Positions 9,534-22,210 of a stretch of 64,000 bases of DNA are shown here, one piece after another. The position numbers and the translations under genes are program-made. This DNA is from Cordia subcordata (Eukaryota; Streptophyta; Magnoliopsida; Boraginales; Cordiaceae). The DNA lies in assembly GCA_028554755.1 (NCBI GenBank), contig JAPTOF010000025.1:4885501-4949500 (forward strand), given 5' to 3'. How positions within the stretch are numbered: position 1 is the first letter of the stretch; each line of letters begins with the position of its first letter. The notes below the pieces were generated by a model. That model was not told the origin of the DNA. It did no database searches and saw only the letters and a list, made by a program, of their open reading frames with translations.

Positions 9534-12466
9534 ACACTTGCCAAACCTTCTCCTTGCTTGTCCCCAAGCAAGACTGTACCTAAGTTTATCTCAAAGAAGC
9601 TAACGAGGGTTGCTAAGAGTATTAACTTACTATCTTAGTGAATCTAAGGAGTATGAAGACCTCATTACCTTCGTAGAAGGGGTTTTCAAGCCTTTTTAGA
9701 TCCTCTCGTTACTCACAAGAGGTCTCACACCTCATGGGAAGTTCCTAAATAGCTATAACCACCACAAACCTAGAAGTCTAATGCATGCACCTGGGATGTT
9801 GATACTTTGTGCTCGTTCAACTAACATGGTCTCCCAAAATGCACATAGCCTCAAAGATATAAGGAGAAAGAAGGTATAATCACGATGACTCATAAATGAC
9901 GTAAAAGCATTGTTCACAATACAAGGAAAGAACAAAACGAGAAACTTGTGCCAAGTTGACATCATGTCACTTAAGACTTTATTTAGTGAACTTCCCTTTT
10001 TCATCTTTTTGGTGCTTATTGGATTTTTCTCATTTTTCACTTTTTTTTCCCACTTTTTTGTCTTTTTCCATTTTTTTTGGCATTTTTCACATTTTTGCAT
10101 TGCAAAGCATAAACAAAAGGAAAAAGACAAAGAAAGGTTAAGGCACATTAAAAAGAACCAATCAAGAAAGGGGCACTCATATCAACAACCCTTTACGAAC
10201 ACTTTTTTCCAATGATGTCATGGGTTAACTACAAGGTGCATTCTTAGAAGTGCTCACTCCCCACAGCTTTCAAAAGACATCTCCTCAAAGTCCTAGTTCT
10301 CTTTCCACTCTATTCACTTCCCACAATGCAACCTTATTTTCACCAATCAATTAAGTCAATGCCAAGAGCCAACACTCCAACAACTAAGAGATCAACGACT
10401 TTATAAATAAAAAAAACTCACTATTTTTATGAAAATAATGCAAAATCTACCCTAATGAAGTAGAAAACAAAAGAACCAAACTTTCATACCCCCAAACCTA
10501 AACTCTAGTTGTCCTCAACCAAATAGAATAAAATCACACAACAAGCAATTAGGCATCATAAACCATGTAAAAGTAGTGGGAAAGGGGTAGATAAAAGGGG
10601 ACAAATGGAGAAAGGAGAGATATAACCCTGTTTTCCTTCTGAAGTTCTTTGATGCCAATGATTTATGAATTACCTACTGACCTTGTTTTTCATCAAACCA
10701 CAAACATTCACAAAGCACAAGGATTAGTAGCCATTGCCATGCAAGCTTGCATTAGCACCGACAAGTAATAAAGAAGATGTATAAAAAGGGAAAATGATGG
10801 AAATGGGGATCAACACTTGTAAAGCCTAAAAAGACAAACAAATGAAATCAAATAAAGTAAATATTTAAAGAAAATAAAAGCAAGTGAAAGACAAGAAAAA
10901 CAAATAAAATATAAACACGTATAGGGTTCCTCTTAATAATGCTGGATTTAACACCCCAACCAAGTGCTAATGTTAGAGCAAGCCATGTTTAAGTTATCAG
11001 GCACAAATTTTTGGATAATCAACAAAGCACAAACGGTAGAAGGAAAAGGGTCATGCAATATAATATAGGACATTGAATGCACAATTCACCCCTTTTGTAG
11101 ATCCCAACCTGAAATATCAAACGAGAATATGTGCTCTAATGTGGAAGAGATCATGCACAAATGCCAAGAATCAACCACCTAATGGCCTTCTTTTCATTAT
11201 CTAGTGCTAAGAACACACCCTCTCCATGAGTCAATAATAAATCAAATGCATGCAAATTGGGTGGAGTGCTTCTTAATCGTAGGTGAAAGTGTTCTATGCA
11301 AGAAGGCACAAACGTGAGCTCCGAAAAAAAAGGCTTAACAGAATGGGAAAAAGGAGTAGGGATGACATTCAGAGAAAGACGGTCAAACAATAGAGATGTT
11401 GAAGTATTAGACTCTTCCTCTTCACTAGATATGAAGTGATCGAGCATTGGTCATTCTAACTTTTCACAATTGGATTCATTCTCTAATAATGATTCATCAA
11501 ACATGCCCAAAGACCCATAGATCAAAGTTTCACACTCATCAATTTCTTCCTTAAGATGATTCCTTAGAGTGACTATTTTTCTTAACACAATAATCCATAA
11601 CTCCAAGAGACTTATCATGAAAAGAATCCAAAATTGATGCTACGTTCTCCCCAATAGATGATTCGAAATTCACACTAGCTAAGGTCTCATGAAATTCATT
11701 CATATATTCATTACTAGTGCTTATCATCTTACAATCATGCTCCTCACTAGGGGGAGGCACAAGTAGAGAGGATATATGAGACTCAAAAGATTTTAGATCA
11801 TGCATGCAGTATACTTGAGGGAGGTATGCGCATTTAACTGATTAAATATAGACTCAGAATGCAAATGAGTTCTATGAACAATAGGATTATCCTCCATATG
11901 TGTGTGCAATGTAGAAAGAGAATGAAAGGTAGGCCTACGTGACTCAATGGAAGGCATTGAAAGCATGGGAGGATAAAGTACCAGTTCCTCTAGAACATAC
12001 CCATAGTAGTCATCAAGAACCAAAGTATCATTAAGTTCATCTTCTTTCTCACTACAAGATGTTAACTCTCCATCAACCTTTCTTTCTGTTTCTCTCTCCA
12101 AAACACCATCATTTCCACCTACTCAGCTTATCCATAGGTCTCACTCCCATCCCATCAACCTGGTCAAATGGTATCTCAACACTCTCACTCACAGGTTGAA
12201 TGGATACTTCATTCTCAACTCTTTCTTTTAAGCACTCGACTAAATGATCAGTTTGTTGTATCATTTTCTCATGTCTCTATTGATTGGATTGAAGCATTTG
12301 GGTGTTGAGAAAGAGTTGGGATTGGGATTGCTTAGCTAATTTTTCTAATTTCGCCCAAGATATAGACCTATAGGATGGAGGCTTAATAGAATGAAAATAG
12401 TAATCATATAGACCTATAGGATGGAGGCTTAATAGAATGAAAATAGTAATCATCTTGATTAGGGCC
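9534..12466 (-). mobile_element. Gypsy X internal region (3' part), no pol recognised
   Basis: This is the inside of the minus-strand element X between its 3' LTR and the insertion point of Y. From the 3' end it holds a purine-rich tract, the hairpin TTGCTTGGGGACAAGCAA (9554-9571) and a long T-rich tract (9996-10100, A/purine-rich on the sense strand). Further up are minus-strand frames at 11151-11447, 11551-11805 and 11793-12101 that are acidic and Ser-rich. The frame 12483-12277 reads YYFHSIKPPSYRSISWAKLE, which resembles gag-region text of plant gypsy elements. I saw no RT, RNase H or integrase motif, so X appears non-autonomous or heavily deleted. Confidence 0.6.
12361..12452. repeat. 46-bp tandem duplication
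   Basis: TATAGACCTATAGGATGGAG and the following bases are repeated exactly from 12407. Since 46 is not a multiple of three, the duplication shifts the gag-like minus frame it lies in (Y-Y-F-H-S-I reading). Confidence 0.9.
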
Positions 12467-12471
12467 ACTAT
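12467..12471. repeat. Target-site duplication of gypsy Y (left)
   Basis: ACTAT here matches ACTAT at 21591-21595 exactly. This defines Y as one insertion into the internal region of X. Confidence 0.9.
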
Positions 12472-14090
12472 TGACCACACCATTGTATGGCCAAATAATC
12501 ATAATTAAAACAGTCAACGGCAAAATCAAAAAAAATTCCTCTTTATCACACTAACGGTGACTAGTGGGGCCAAACCATGGGGAATCAGGATTGCTATCAG
12601 GAATTGAAAAAAAAATAAAAATAACTAAAAACTACAACTAAAAATTTAAAATAACTAAGCTAAGTACTACAAGTGAAACGATTTTTAGATTAAACTAAAT
12701 TGAAAAAGAAAAGAAATTAAATTGACTAAAAGAAAAATAATTGCAAAAATCAACCAATAAAATTGAGAGACTTAAATCTAGGGGAAACACTATTCAGGGT
12801 GATAGCCAGAAATTTATCCTATTCATGTTCGACAACTCCAGGATATTCAAAGCACAAGAAATTAGCCTACAAGCTCTAATACACCTAAATTAATTAATTA
12901 AAGCTGTTGAGGCATAATCTATCTCAATGGCATAAATTATCTCTCATTTTTCTTTAATTAATTAATCTAACAAGTCATAGTTAATTGAGACTACAGAGGC
13001 ATAGGCTATCTCAATGGCATAATCTATCTCAATTTTGAAATAATTCATTAAAACTAGCCTTGTTAATTGATCTATATTCATACCCACAATAACTTACAAG
13101 ATTTCTATATGGTGAAAAATATAAATTTTTTACTAACAAAAATTAGGTATAAGCATAATAATGATTAACTAAGAATTTAATAACAATAAAGCTCAAATAC
13201 AAATAATCAAATAAATCCCAAAAGAATCCAAAACATGAATAAAAATAATCACTAACTATCACCCCAAATCATGAGGATTTGGTTCATAAAGAAAATTAAA
13301 GCACAAGCTGGAAAAGAATTAAGGAAAAGAAAACTCATTGTTATTCGTAGACAAATAAACACTGAAAATCTCTATCCCAAAAATTCTCCAAGAGTTGTTG
13401 AGAATTTCCCTAAATTTGGTCTCACAATTTTTCTAATTTCTTTTGTAACGAAAAGAGAATGAAAGGGAACGAATTAAGAATTTTTTGAAGTTGTACGACT
13501 TCCTCCCTACTTCTGATCTATGCATTTGGTGTGTATTTATAGGGTGGCCAAAGGCCACCACCGACTTGACATGTCCAAGTTTATTCAACTTGGCTTCTTT
13601 TCTCATTAATGACTTGTGGATCCCAACATCACTTTGCAAGCAACTACAATTGGTTCTCATGTATGAGCTTGTTGCCAAAACTTGAAATTTCACATGTTCA
13701 AAGCAATGGGCCCCATCACTTCCTTATTTTGTTTTTTTGTGCTTAGAAATTCAAACGCGATTCAGACTATCATTTTGTGAGAATTAGCAAAAACTCTCAA
13801 CTGGAAAGTTGTAGCTCTCCGTGTAAGCTTTCTGTAGAATCTTGAATTGCCTCAAACGGAGCTCTGGAACTATATATATGAATTTTTTTCATAATATTGT
13901 ACCTTAGACTTACAAACTTTCAGCTTTCCTTTTCTCATTCCAATTTCTTGACTTTAGCTCCAAATTTTTCGATTTCCTTCCAAATCTGCATTATACCAAA
14001 AGTTAAATTAAATAACTCAATTTAGCAACAATTAATAATATAATGAAATTAAACTAAAGGGGATTTATTATAAAATTAACAAAGTTATCA
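12472..14090 (-). mobile_element. 3' LTR of gypsy Y
   Basis: A 1619-bp LTR in minus orientation. On the minus strand it starts TGATAACTTTGTTAATTT (14090) and ends CAATGGTGTGGTCA (12472). It aligns along its whole length with the 5' LTR at 18454-21590 once the Z insertion there is removed. By eye it is roughly 90 percent identical in the stretches I compared. A TATA box reads CTATAAATA on the minus strand (13534-13542), beside a GTGGCC/GGCCAC inverted repeat. Frames found within it are not genes. Confidence 0.92.
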
Positions 14091-15470
14091 CACCGCCAAA
14101 TCCACTCTTTGCTTGTCCTTAAGCAAAGGAACAAATAAACTCAACAAAAGAAATATTTAGTTAAGCACAATGAGACGAACCACACAAACGACTATGAATC
14201 AATAGTGAGACAAAAATTACATAGCCAAACACGCATACAGCGCAACACTTACTAAGCATGTACCCCTCAATTACTCAACTCCAATCATATGACTTATTTC
14301 AGCCAGTTTAAGCACATTAGGTAATTAACAAAAATAGGAAATTAACATTAAAAGACTTTGCTAGACCCAGTCATGTCACCAAAACACAACAAGAGCAAAG
14401 TGTTATCCCCACAACTTTCTTCCACACATTTTTTTTTCCATTTTTTTCTTCAATTTTTTTCCACTTTTTTTCTACTTTTCACACTTTTCACTTTTCAAAA
14501 TATGACCAAATAACAATTGAGTATATATGAATAACCATTGTGTCATTTTGACACTTGTTCACATACTTTTTCCTTTGACTTTTTCCACTTTTCATATTTT
14601 TGTCTTTTGGCTTTCTTTCTCTCTCTCCTTTTTTGAGTGGAGAAACACATTAAAGAAAATGATATTATCACAATTGAACAGAACAAAGTAGCACTACAAT
14701 AAACTTTTCACCAGGTCTAACGGCTTACGAAGTTGCCTTCTTTTTCCCATTAATCACTCTTATGACACTTACAAAAAATGACACACTCAAAGCAAGTAAT
14801 AAGGGATTTATAGCAAAGATAGAACAATTGCACCAAAAATATTCACTCACCAATCATGCAAGTCTCACTATCAAGTCAAAGTCACTTGTGTAATTCAAGC
14901 TCAATTGTGCAAAAAATTCAAGCTCAAAGTCATGAAAGCACACTGTTGTTCGTTCTCACCCTTACCCCCTAACCAAAATCTTATAATGTCCCCGTGTAAG
15001 AAACATTAAACATTAGAAGGGAAATAGTTAGAACGAGACAACCGGATGGGTGATACCAATAAGACGATGTGCTCAACCTTAGATGACAGTTCTGCACCCA
15101 TTTGACAATCCTACAAAACACATTCCTTTCTCACAAGTGAGAGCATCATTCACTAAAGCATAAGAGATAGCAACAAGTATGACTAGAATATCGCCAAGCA
15201 TTCTTTAAAACAAAACAAAAGACTCTTTTTTTTAATTTTTTTTCCAACTGACACTATTTAATTTCTCATGCAAAGCTCCGAACTTTGGGAGACACTAAAG
15301 CCGACTCATAAAAACAATAAATAAAATAAAATAAAATAAAATAAACATTAAAAAAACAAATAAAATAGTCAACTCAAATAGCCTAGGTTGCCTCCGAGGA
15401 AGCGCTAAGTTTAACGTCTTCAGGCAAACGAAAACATCCAATTCAATATAAACCAGGATCCCTAGGACTT
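14091..15470 (-). mobile_element. Gypsy Y internal 3' region, non-coding
   Basis: This lies between the protease region and the 3' LTR. It holds the hairpin TTGCTTAAGGACAAGCAA on the minus strand (14109-14126) beside the polypurine region, and a T-rich tract at about 14427-14640 (purine-rich on the sense strand). A short frame (15525-15295) retains LALPRRQPRLFEL. The RT, RNase H and integrase expected after protease are absent. Confidence 0.75.
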
Positions 15471-16245
15471 CTACACAACTATCCCCAAAATTACTACGCC
15501 CACCTACATCTGAACCACAATGCAACTCAACCTTTGTAGGGTTGCAATTATCCTTAAGACCTTCGTCATCCTCATAGGTCTCTCTTCTCTCCGAATTTCA
15601 TGCCATAATATTAACCAAAATTTTGGCCTTTATGTTCCCAAAAGGCGCCTTCATTATGCCACTTCTGCAATCTATCTTTGCATTGGCTGTGGCCAAGAAT
15701 GGTCAACCTAAGATCACATGTGTATAACTCTGTTTAAGATTCACAGGCTCAATGTCCAAAACAAATTCATAGGCTCAATGTCTAAAATGATAAAGTCCAC
15801 AGGAAATAAGAATTTATCAACCTCAATAAGCACATTTTCCACTATTTCTCTAGGTACCCTAATGGATCTATTTGCCAATTGAAGTGTAATAGGGGTTGGC
15901 TTCATCCCCTTTAGACCTAGCTACTTATAGATTCCACAAGGTAAAATATTAACACTAGCACCCAGGTCAAGAAATGCCCTATCAATGTGATGCTTTCCTA
16001 GAAAGAATAGAATAGTGAAAGCCCCAGGAATGTTTAAGCGGAGTTGGAGAAGTGAGAATGCTACTAACTACCTCAACTAGCCTTACTTTCTTAGGGACAT
16101 ATGCCTGGATCCTACGCTTTTGAGTGCATAAATCTTTCAAGAACTTAGCATACATAGGAATCTGTTTAATCACTTCCAAGAGAGGCAAATTAACATTCAT
16201 ATGCTTAAAAGTCTCCAAAATTGCATTCTTCTTAGATTCCATTTC
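15471..16245 (-). pseudogene. Gypsy Y: gag end and aspartic protease remnant
   Basis: The minus strand at 16242-15982 reads ILETFKHMNVNLPLLEVIKQ then PMYAKFLKDLCTQKRRI, the conserved segment just before protease in Athila/Tat-type gypsy elements. It continues at about 15980-15760 with the protease text FLDLGASVNILP, PTPITLQLANRSIRVPREIV and DKFLFPVDFIILD. The active site is DLG. Internal stops break the frame. It follows gag (16763-17881). Confidence 0.85.
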
Positions 16246-16762
16246 TTTGTCCCTATCTAAGGGTTGAGGAAATGATGCCCTAAGAGCATGTTATGGTCTA
16301 GGTGAAGGAATAGCAGTGCCACTTAATTCCGTAGAGTCATCCACATATGCATCATCTATTTTCTCTTTGCTCTTTATGCTCACTTACCTGTGTGGTGCAT
16401 CTAGATTAACTACATTATCCATTTCCTTTCCATTCCTAAGCACCATAATTGCATTTGCCTATTCATGCCTCTTAGGATTCTCTACAGTTTGTGTTGGTAA
16501 TCTACCCTCCTCTTTTCTAGCTAAGGCATTTGCAAGCTGATCAATTTGTTGTTCTAGCGTAGTCATAGACAATGTAGTGTTAGCAAATTGACTCATTTGT
16601 TGCTATAATTTAGCTATGGATTGTGAGTGCGAGTGCAACAATTGAGTGTGATCATCCAATTTCTGCAAAGCCTTTAAAACTTTACCCTTTAAGCTAGATC
16701 AATATTGACTAGTAGGCATAAAAAGGGGAGTAGGAGCTACGTATCTTAGACCAAGTTGAAAA

Positions 16763-17881
16763 CTAGGGGGTTAAGACATACCAGAAGAATTGCCTTGAGG
16801 AGCCTTGAGTTGTGCACATCATCTTACAACTGATGCTTTCATGAGAAATGCAAGGGTTGTATGTATTTGAGTAAGGATTGTTGTTCTGTAGATATCTTTG
16901 AACTAAACCTGCCTCATCAATACTAGAAAACTGATTGGCCAATGGACAATGAACAATAGAATGAGAAGTGCTATAACATAAAGAACATTCATCCATAACG
17001 TTAGAACCCACTACTTTAATAGATTTTTTTTTATTGACAACAATTAATCCTAACATGTCAACTTTCAGAGTAAGATCATTTTGTGTTGAAATCTCATACA
17101 AACCCTTTCTAGCCCCCCTATTATCAATACGTGAAGAGGCCACATGCTGCTGAGAATTTTCACTAAGGTGTCCAAATAACTGCCAAACCTCTTCAAGACT
17201 CTTATACAAAAACATACCCCCACAAGCTATATCTACCATTTACTTATGACATTCGGACAAGCCTTGATAAAAAGATTGAACTAGATGCCAGTCTGCAATA
17301 TCATGGTGCCAACAATTACATAACATCTCTAAAAATCTCTCCCAACTCTCATGAAACAATTCATTGTCAAACAGCACAAAAGTAGTGATTTCTTTTCTCA
17401 TGGCAGTGGTCTTTGCTATAGGATAAAATTTATCTAAGAACTCTCTTTAAAGACGTGCCCAAGATGTGACAGACCCTATTGGAAGAGTATTTAACCAACA
17501 CTTTGCTCTGTCCATAAGAGAAAAGGAAAACACTCTCATTTGAACCACCTCATCAGTAACTTCTCTAATCTTAAATGTCGAACAAACTTCTAAGAATGTA
17601 TTAATGTGATGACATAGGTTCTCGTTGCTAAGGCCACAAAAGGTAGGGAAACTCTACAATAATTGTGGCTTAATCTCAAAATCAACCTCCCCTATGTCAG
17701 GTAATACTATGACCATTGGTGGAGTGTATGCACTAAGAGTGAAAAAGTCTCTAATGGCTCTAGGTCTAACAGCGGCTTGCCTAGGAAGTGGATCTTACCT
17801 AGGTGGATCTTGGACATTTCTTTCATTAACCCCTTCGTGATGTACAACTACTTGATTATTATTATTATTATCTTCAGCCAT
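16763..17881 (-). pseudogene. Gypsy Y: gag remnant
   Basis: The minus frame opens at ATG 17881 (MAEDNNNNNQVV). It runs through gag motifs: CHHINTFLEVCSTF, VFSFSLMDRAKCWLNTLP, REFLDKFYPIAKT, ELFHESWERFLEML and MVDIACGGMFLYKS. After these comes a CSLCYSTSHSIVHC zinc knuckle (CX2CX4HX4C spacing, with serine preceding the histidine). Several stops interrupt it. The ATG lies about 570 bp inside the 5' LTR end at 18454. It is the capsid gene of an element that lacks its own pol, so copying would have needed proteins supplied in trans. Confidence 0.85.
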
Positions 17882-18431
17882 TTCCAGAGATTGTTCAACT
17901 TTTAATTGCCTAGCTTGTGTGCATTTACATGCAAAAGTTTTTTCAATTTCGGGATCAAAAGAAGCCAATTCTCTATTCAAACAATGCCATCCGTGCATAC
18001 AACACAAACAAGCCAACTAAAGTCCACAGATAAAAAACTAGACCAAAATAACAATAAAAGAAAATAAACAAGACAAGATAAACTATGGAAATAAAAGCAA
18101 ATAAAAAAACTAACAAATAAATTAATCCTAAAAAACCAAAATAAAATAAACAACTAATTTCTAAAATAATAAACTAAAAAGCCCTAATTTTTTTTGAATT
18201 TTTTAATAAAATAAAAAATTAAAAAAACAAAACCAAAAAATCACGCATAAAAGAAAAAAATTTAATCCAAACAAAAAAAAAAGAAGCAAAATAAAATGAA
18301 CAACTAAAAAAATAAAAATAAAAGAAACTAAAATTTTTTTTATTTTTTTAAATTTTTTTAAAAAGCAAAAACACAAGGAAAAAAAATGCAAAAACTGATA
18401 AAAAAAATTCATAACAACTAGCCACCAATTC

Positions 18432-18453
18432 CTCGGCAACGGCGTCAAAAATT
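18432..18453 (-). promoter_or_regulatory. Primer-binding-site region of gypsy Y
   Basis: On the minus strand the LTR end GGTCA is followed by AATTTTTGACGCCGTTGCCG, close to the block found after the 5' LTR in many Tat/Athila-type elements. It gives the LTR boundary at 18454. Confidence 0.7.
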
Positions 18454-21400
18454 TGACCACATCATTGTATGGCCAAATAATCACAATTAAAACAATCAAT
18501 GACAAAATCACAAAATTTTCCTCTTTATCACGCTAATGGCGACTAGAGGGTCGAACCACGGGAAATCAGGATTGCTATCAGAAATTGAAAATAAATAAAA
18601 ATAACTAAAAACTAAAACTAGTAATTTAAAATAACTAAGCTAAATACTACAAGTGAAATGATTTTAGATTAAACTAAAAGAAAAATAATTGCAAAAAATC
18701 AACCAAGCAAATGTAGGAAATCGTGGAGACTTTCTTCGGATTTCTACATCCATGATCAAGCTCTAAAATTAAAATTTTTGAGATTTAGAATTGCCTTACG
18801 GAAGCATTGAGCTCCTCCTTTTCGTACGCGATCAAGAACTAGTGGTGACCAAGAACTAGTGGAAGGAGGCTAATTTTTCAGTTAGGGTTTTGGAAGAGAG
18901 TTATGACAACTATGATTAGGTTTTCTCAAAAACCATCGTAAAAAATAATGAGAAACTCTCTTTATATAGGGAGATCTAGGCTTTCCATAAGGCCTATCCC
19001 CACAACCCAATAAGCCCAACTCTTTGGGCTTAAAATTATAGATTTCTAAAATCCATATTTAAGCCTAAATTAAATCCATTTTTAATCTATAAACAATAGC
19101 CCATGAATTAATTTTAATTCACATATCCAATGCTAGCTAGACATAGTCAAAATTAATTCTGTGACCCGTAATAAGTAATTAAATATTATATATTTAATTC
19201 TCAATTAAATATCTATAATATTAATTACTTATAATCTTATTTAATTTATATTAAAGAGCAACACATTTAATTCATAACTAAACATGACCGTCATTAATAT
19301 AGTAGGATCAATACTCTAACTAATTCCAAACCATATGCATGACTCTGTAGGTTCAGACTTAAACCGGTAATACAAGAACTATTCTTATACTACCGTCTAG
19401 CAACGGTTCTCGACATCTAGACAAGTCGAATAGTTGCAATACAATATTCAACAAACCTGGGCACTATGGTGGATTCCCTATGAACTTCGATATTCCGAAA
19501 TAACCCAAAGGGCATGGCAAATTGTCAAACCCCTAATTCCCTATTCCATATCAAGTCCCAACCTCGTCATGACGTGACCACGTGACACATAACGCAAAAA
19601 GCTTTGGCCAAAGTCTCAATGAATTAGGACTAAGTAGAATATCCTTCTCCTAATACCCGGAGTAGTTAATCCCATCTTGACATACGCATTGACTTCGCGA
19701 CACTTGACCATACCCAACAGCCTTTTGCCATCGGATTAGAAATCCGAATGGTCCAGTACCAAAGCATGGGGAGTAATCTGCAAGCCTCTATGGCGGTCTC
19801 AGGTATGAGGGAATACAACATCCATGTACACTACAAGTTATCCTTTGACAATAGGGTACATATCATAGGATGCTCGTAATAGACTCATGTTTCGTGAGCA
19901 TGTCTCCACACCTCACCGTCCATGGGCCACACCGATGTCTCCACACCTATTGGTCATGAGGATAACCAACTCATGTGACACACTATAGCCTATGCTCGAT
20001 AAAATCAATGTCCTAAAATCAATTCTATCATTTGGTTACAAACAAGGTTTAAGGACAACCAGGCTATTCTTTATTCACATAGCCCTATTAGGCCATCCTA
20101 AAGAGTATGTTATATTCTAACAATTGAGGAGAATATGTGCGATATGACGTAAGGTTGAAGGTAAGACAATTCATGTACAAATGAGTACAAAATCTAAAAT
20201 AGAAGACTGAGTTTAGGACACGATTCCTAACAGGAAATTAGGAAACTTAAGTCTATAGAAAACGCGATTCAGGATAATGGCCAGGAAATTATCCTATTCA
20301 TGTTCATCAACTTCGGAATTTTCAATTACGTGTAAGGGATTAGGCTACAAACTCTAATACACCAAGATTAATTAAATAAGGCTGTTGAGGCATAATCTAT
20401 CTCAATGGCATAAATTATCTCTCACTTTTCTTTAATTAATTAATTTAACAAGCCCTAGAAAATTAATTGAGACTACAAAGGCATAGATTATCTCAATACC
20501 ATAATCTATCTCAATCTTGAAACAATTAATTAAAACTAGTCATATTAATTGATCTATATTCATACCCACAAAAACCTACAAGATTCCTATAACATGAAAA
20601 GTATAATTTTTTTACTAACGAAAATTAGTTATAAGCATAATAATGATTAACCAAGAATTTAATAGCAATAAAGCTCAAATACAAATAATCAAATAAATCC
20701 CAAAAGAATCTGAAACATGAATAAGAATCCGAAACATGAATAAAAATAATCACTAACTATCACCCCAAATCATAGGGATTTAGTTCATAATAAAAATTAA
20801 AGCACAAACTGGAAAAGAATTAAGGAAAAGAAAACTCATCGTTGTTCGTAGACAAATAAACACTAAAAATCTCTATCCCAAAAATTCCTCCAAGAGTTGT
20901 TGAGAATTTCCCTAAATTTGGTCTCACAATTTTTTTGATTTCTTCTGTAACAAAAAGAGAATGAAAGGGAACGAATTAAGAATTTTCTAACGTTGTGCGG
21001 CTCCCTCCCCCCTTCTGATCTATGCATATGGTGTGTATTTATAGGGTGGTCAAAGGCCACCACTGACTTGACATGTCCAAGTTTATTCAACTTGGCTTTT
21101 TTTCTCATTAATGACTTGTGGACCCGAACATGACTTTGCAAGCAACTACAGTTGGTTCTCGTGTACGAGCTTGTTGCCAAAACTTGAAATTTCAAATGTT
21201 CAAAGCAATGGGCCCTAGCACTTCCTTATTTTGTCTTTTTGTGCTTAGAAATTCAAATGCGATTCAGACTATCTTCTTGTAAGAATTGGCAAAAACTCTC
21301 AACTGGAAAGTTGTAGCTCTCTATGTAAGCTTTTCGCAGAATCTTGAATTGCCTCAAACAAAACCCTGGAACTCCATATTTGAATTTTCCATAATATCGT

Positions 21401-21590
21401 ACCCTAGACTTGCGAACTTTTAGCTTTCCTTTTCTCATTCCAATTTCTTCGCTTTAGCTTCAAATTTTCCATTTTCCTTTCAAACCTGCATTATACCAAA
21501 AGTTAAAATAAATAACTCAATTTAGCACCAATTAATGAAAAAATGGAATTAAATTAAAGGGAATTTATTATAAAATTAACAAAGTTATCA
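18454..21590 (-). mobile_element. 5' LTR of gypsy Y, split by solo LTR Z
   Basis: The 5' LTR in minus orientation, starting TGATAACTTT at 21590 and ending at 18454. Without the 1521-bp Z insertion and its duplicated target it is about 1.61 kb, matching the 1619-bp 3' LTR. A minus-strand TATA box lies at 21036-21044. A small tandem repeat (AAACATGAATAA) near 20712-20745 is specific to this copy. The right flank 21591-21595 is ACTAT, the same as at 12467-12471. Confidence 0.9.
18712..20232 (-). mobile_element. Solo LTR Z nested in the Y 5' LTR
   Basis: A 1521-bp insert, absent from the other Y LTR, has ends TGTAGGAAATCGTG and CACGATTCCTAACA, so the termini are inverted repeats with TG...CA. 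The flanks are GCAAA (18707-18711) and GGAAA (20233-20237), a 5-bp target duplication with one change. A TATA box (CCTATATAAAG on the minus strand, 18960-18970) followed by leader-like AACCCTAA sequence suggests minus orientation. No coding sequence is present. A copia-type LTR is my best guess, from the TGTTAGGAATCGTG-like start. Confidence 0.8.
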
Positions 21591-22210
21591 ACTATAAGCA
21601 CAACTATCATAGAACTTGGAAGAAGAGTGGGAGGGAAAAGATGATGCAGGAGGTGGACTTCAAAAACAAGGAGGTGGACTGAATAAAGAGTCATCTTGAC
21701 CCTATGATGAATATGTATGATATGGCTCCTTATAATCATGAGACTAGATGTGGATGCATGCATGGGCACATGACTACTAGGGGCAGTATTGGGCTTTGTA
21801 AGAAAATGGGGATTGATGTGAAGAATGGGGCAAGAATCAACATCATAACTACAACTTCCACAAATATCACAAAAATAATAAAATATCTCCCTATAATCAT
21901 GATAGCTAAGTGACAATGTATGAATGGATGCATGACAATAGGGATCATGACTTGCATTAACCTAAGATTGGGGATTCCTATATGCAAGGGGACAATATAC
22001 ACTACGAAGCTCACAACTTCCATATAAACAACAAGCATTTGGAGCATATTTGGGCTATGAGCAAGAGAATACAAGTGACTACCAAGAAGCATTAGGATCA
22101 TTCGTGTTCAATCAACACAAGTAGTCCTTTTCTCAATTCATAAATTTTTTTGTTTTTTTATTTTTTTCAAAATTTTCTTTTATTTTTCAAATAAAGAAAG
22201 CATGAAAATA
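21591..22210 (-). mobile_element. Gypsy X internal region (5' part)
   Basis: Target duplication ACTAT (21591-21595) is followed by the rest of the X interior, once joined to 12466. It is rich in Tyr/His/Asn/Asp codons in several frames and I cannot assign a confident reading frame. The short frames on both strands here look like chance frames. A T-rich tract (22145-22190) precedes the LTR fragment. The primer-binding site and the last part of the 5' LTR are missing. Confidence 0.5.

Noticed and set aside
9753..10215. Frames of 100-131 codons on both strands rich in Phe/Ser or Lys
   Set aside because: Readings of the T-rich tract in the X internal region, with no domain.
13433..13693. Minus-strand 86-codon frame, with a close relative at 20863-21195
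   Set aside because: The similarity is because both lie in the two LTRs of gypsy Y; the frame differs between them and includes the TATA region.
21554..22101. Overlapping frames of 69-121 codons on both strands
   Set aside because: Repetitive His/Tyr/Met codons in X interior sequence; no consistent gag motif could be followed.
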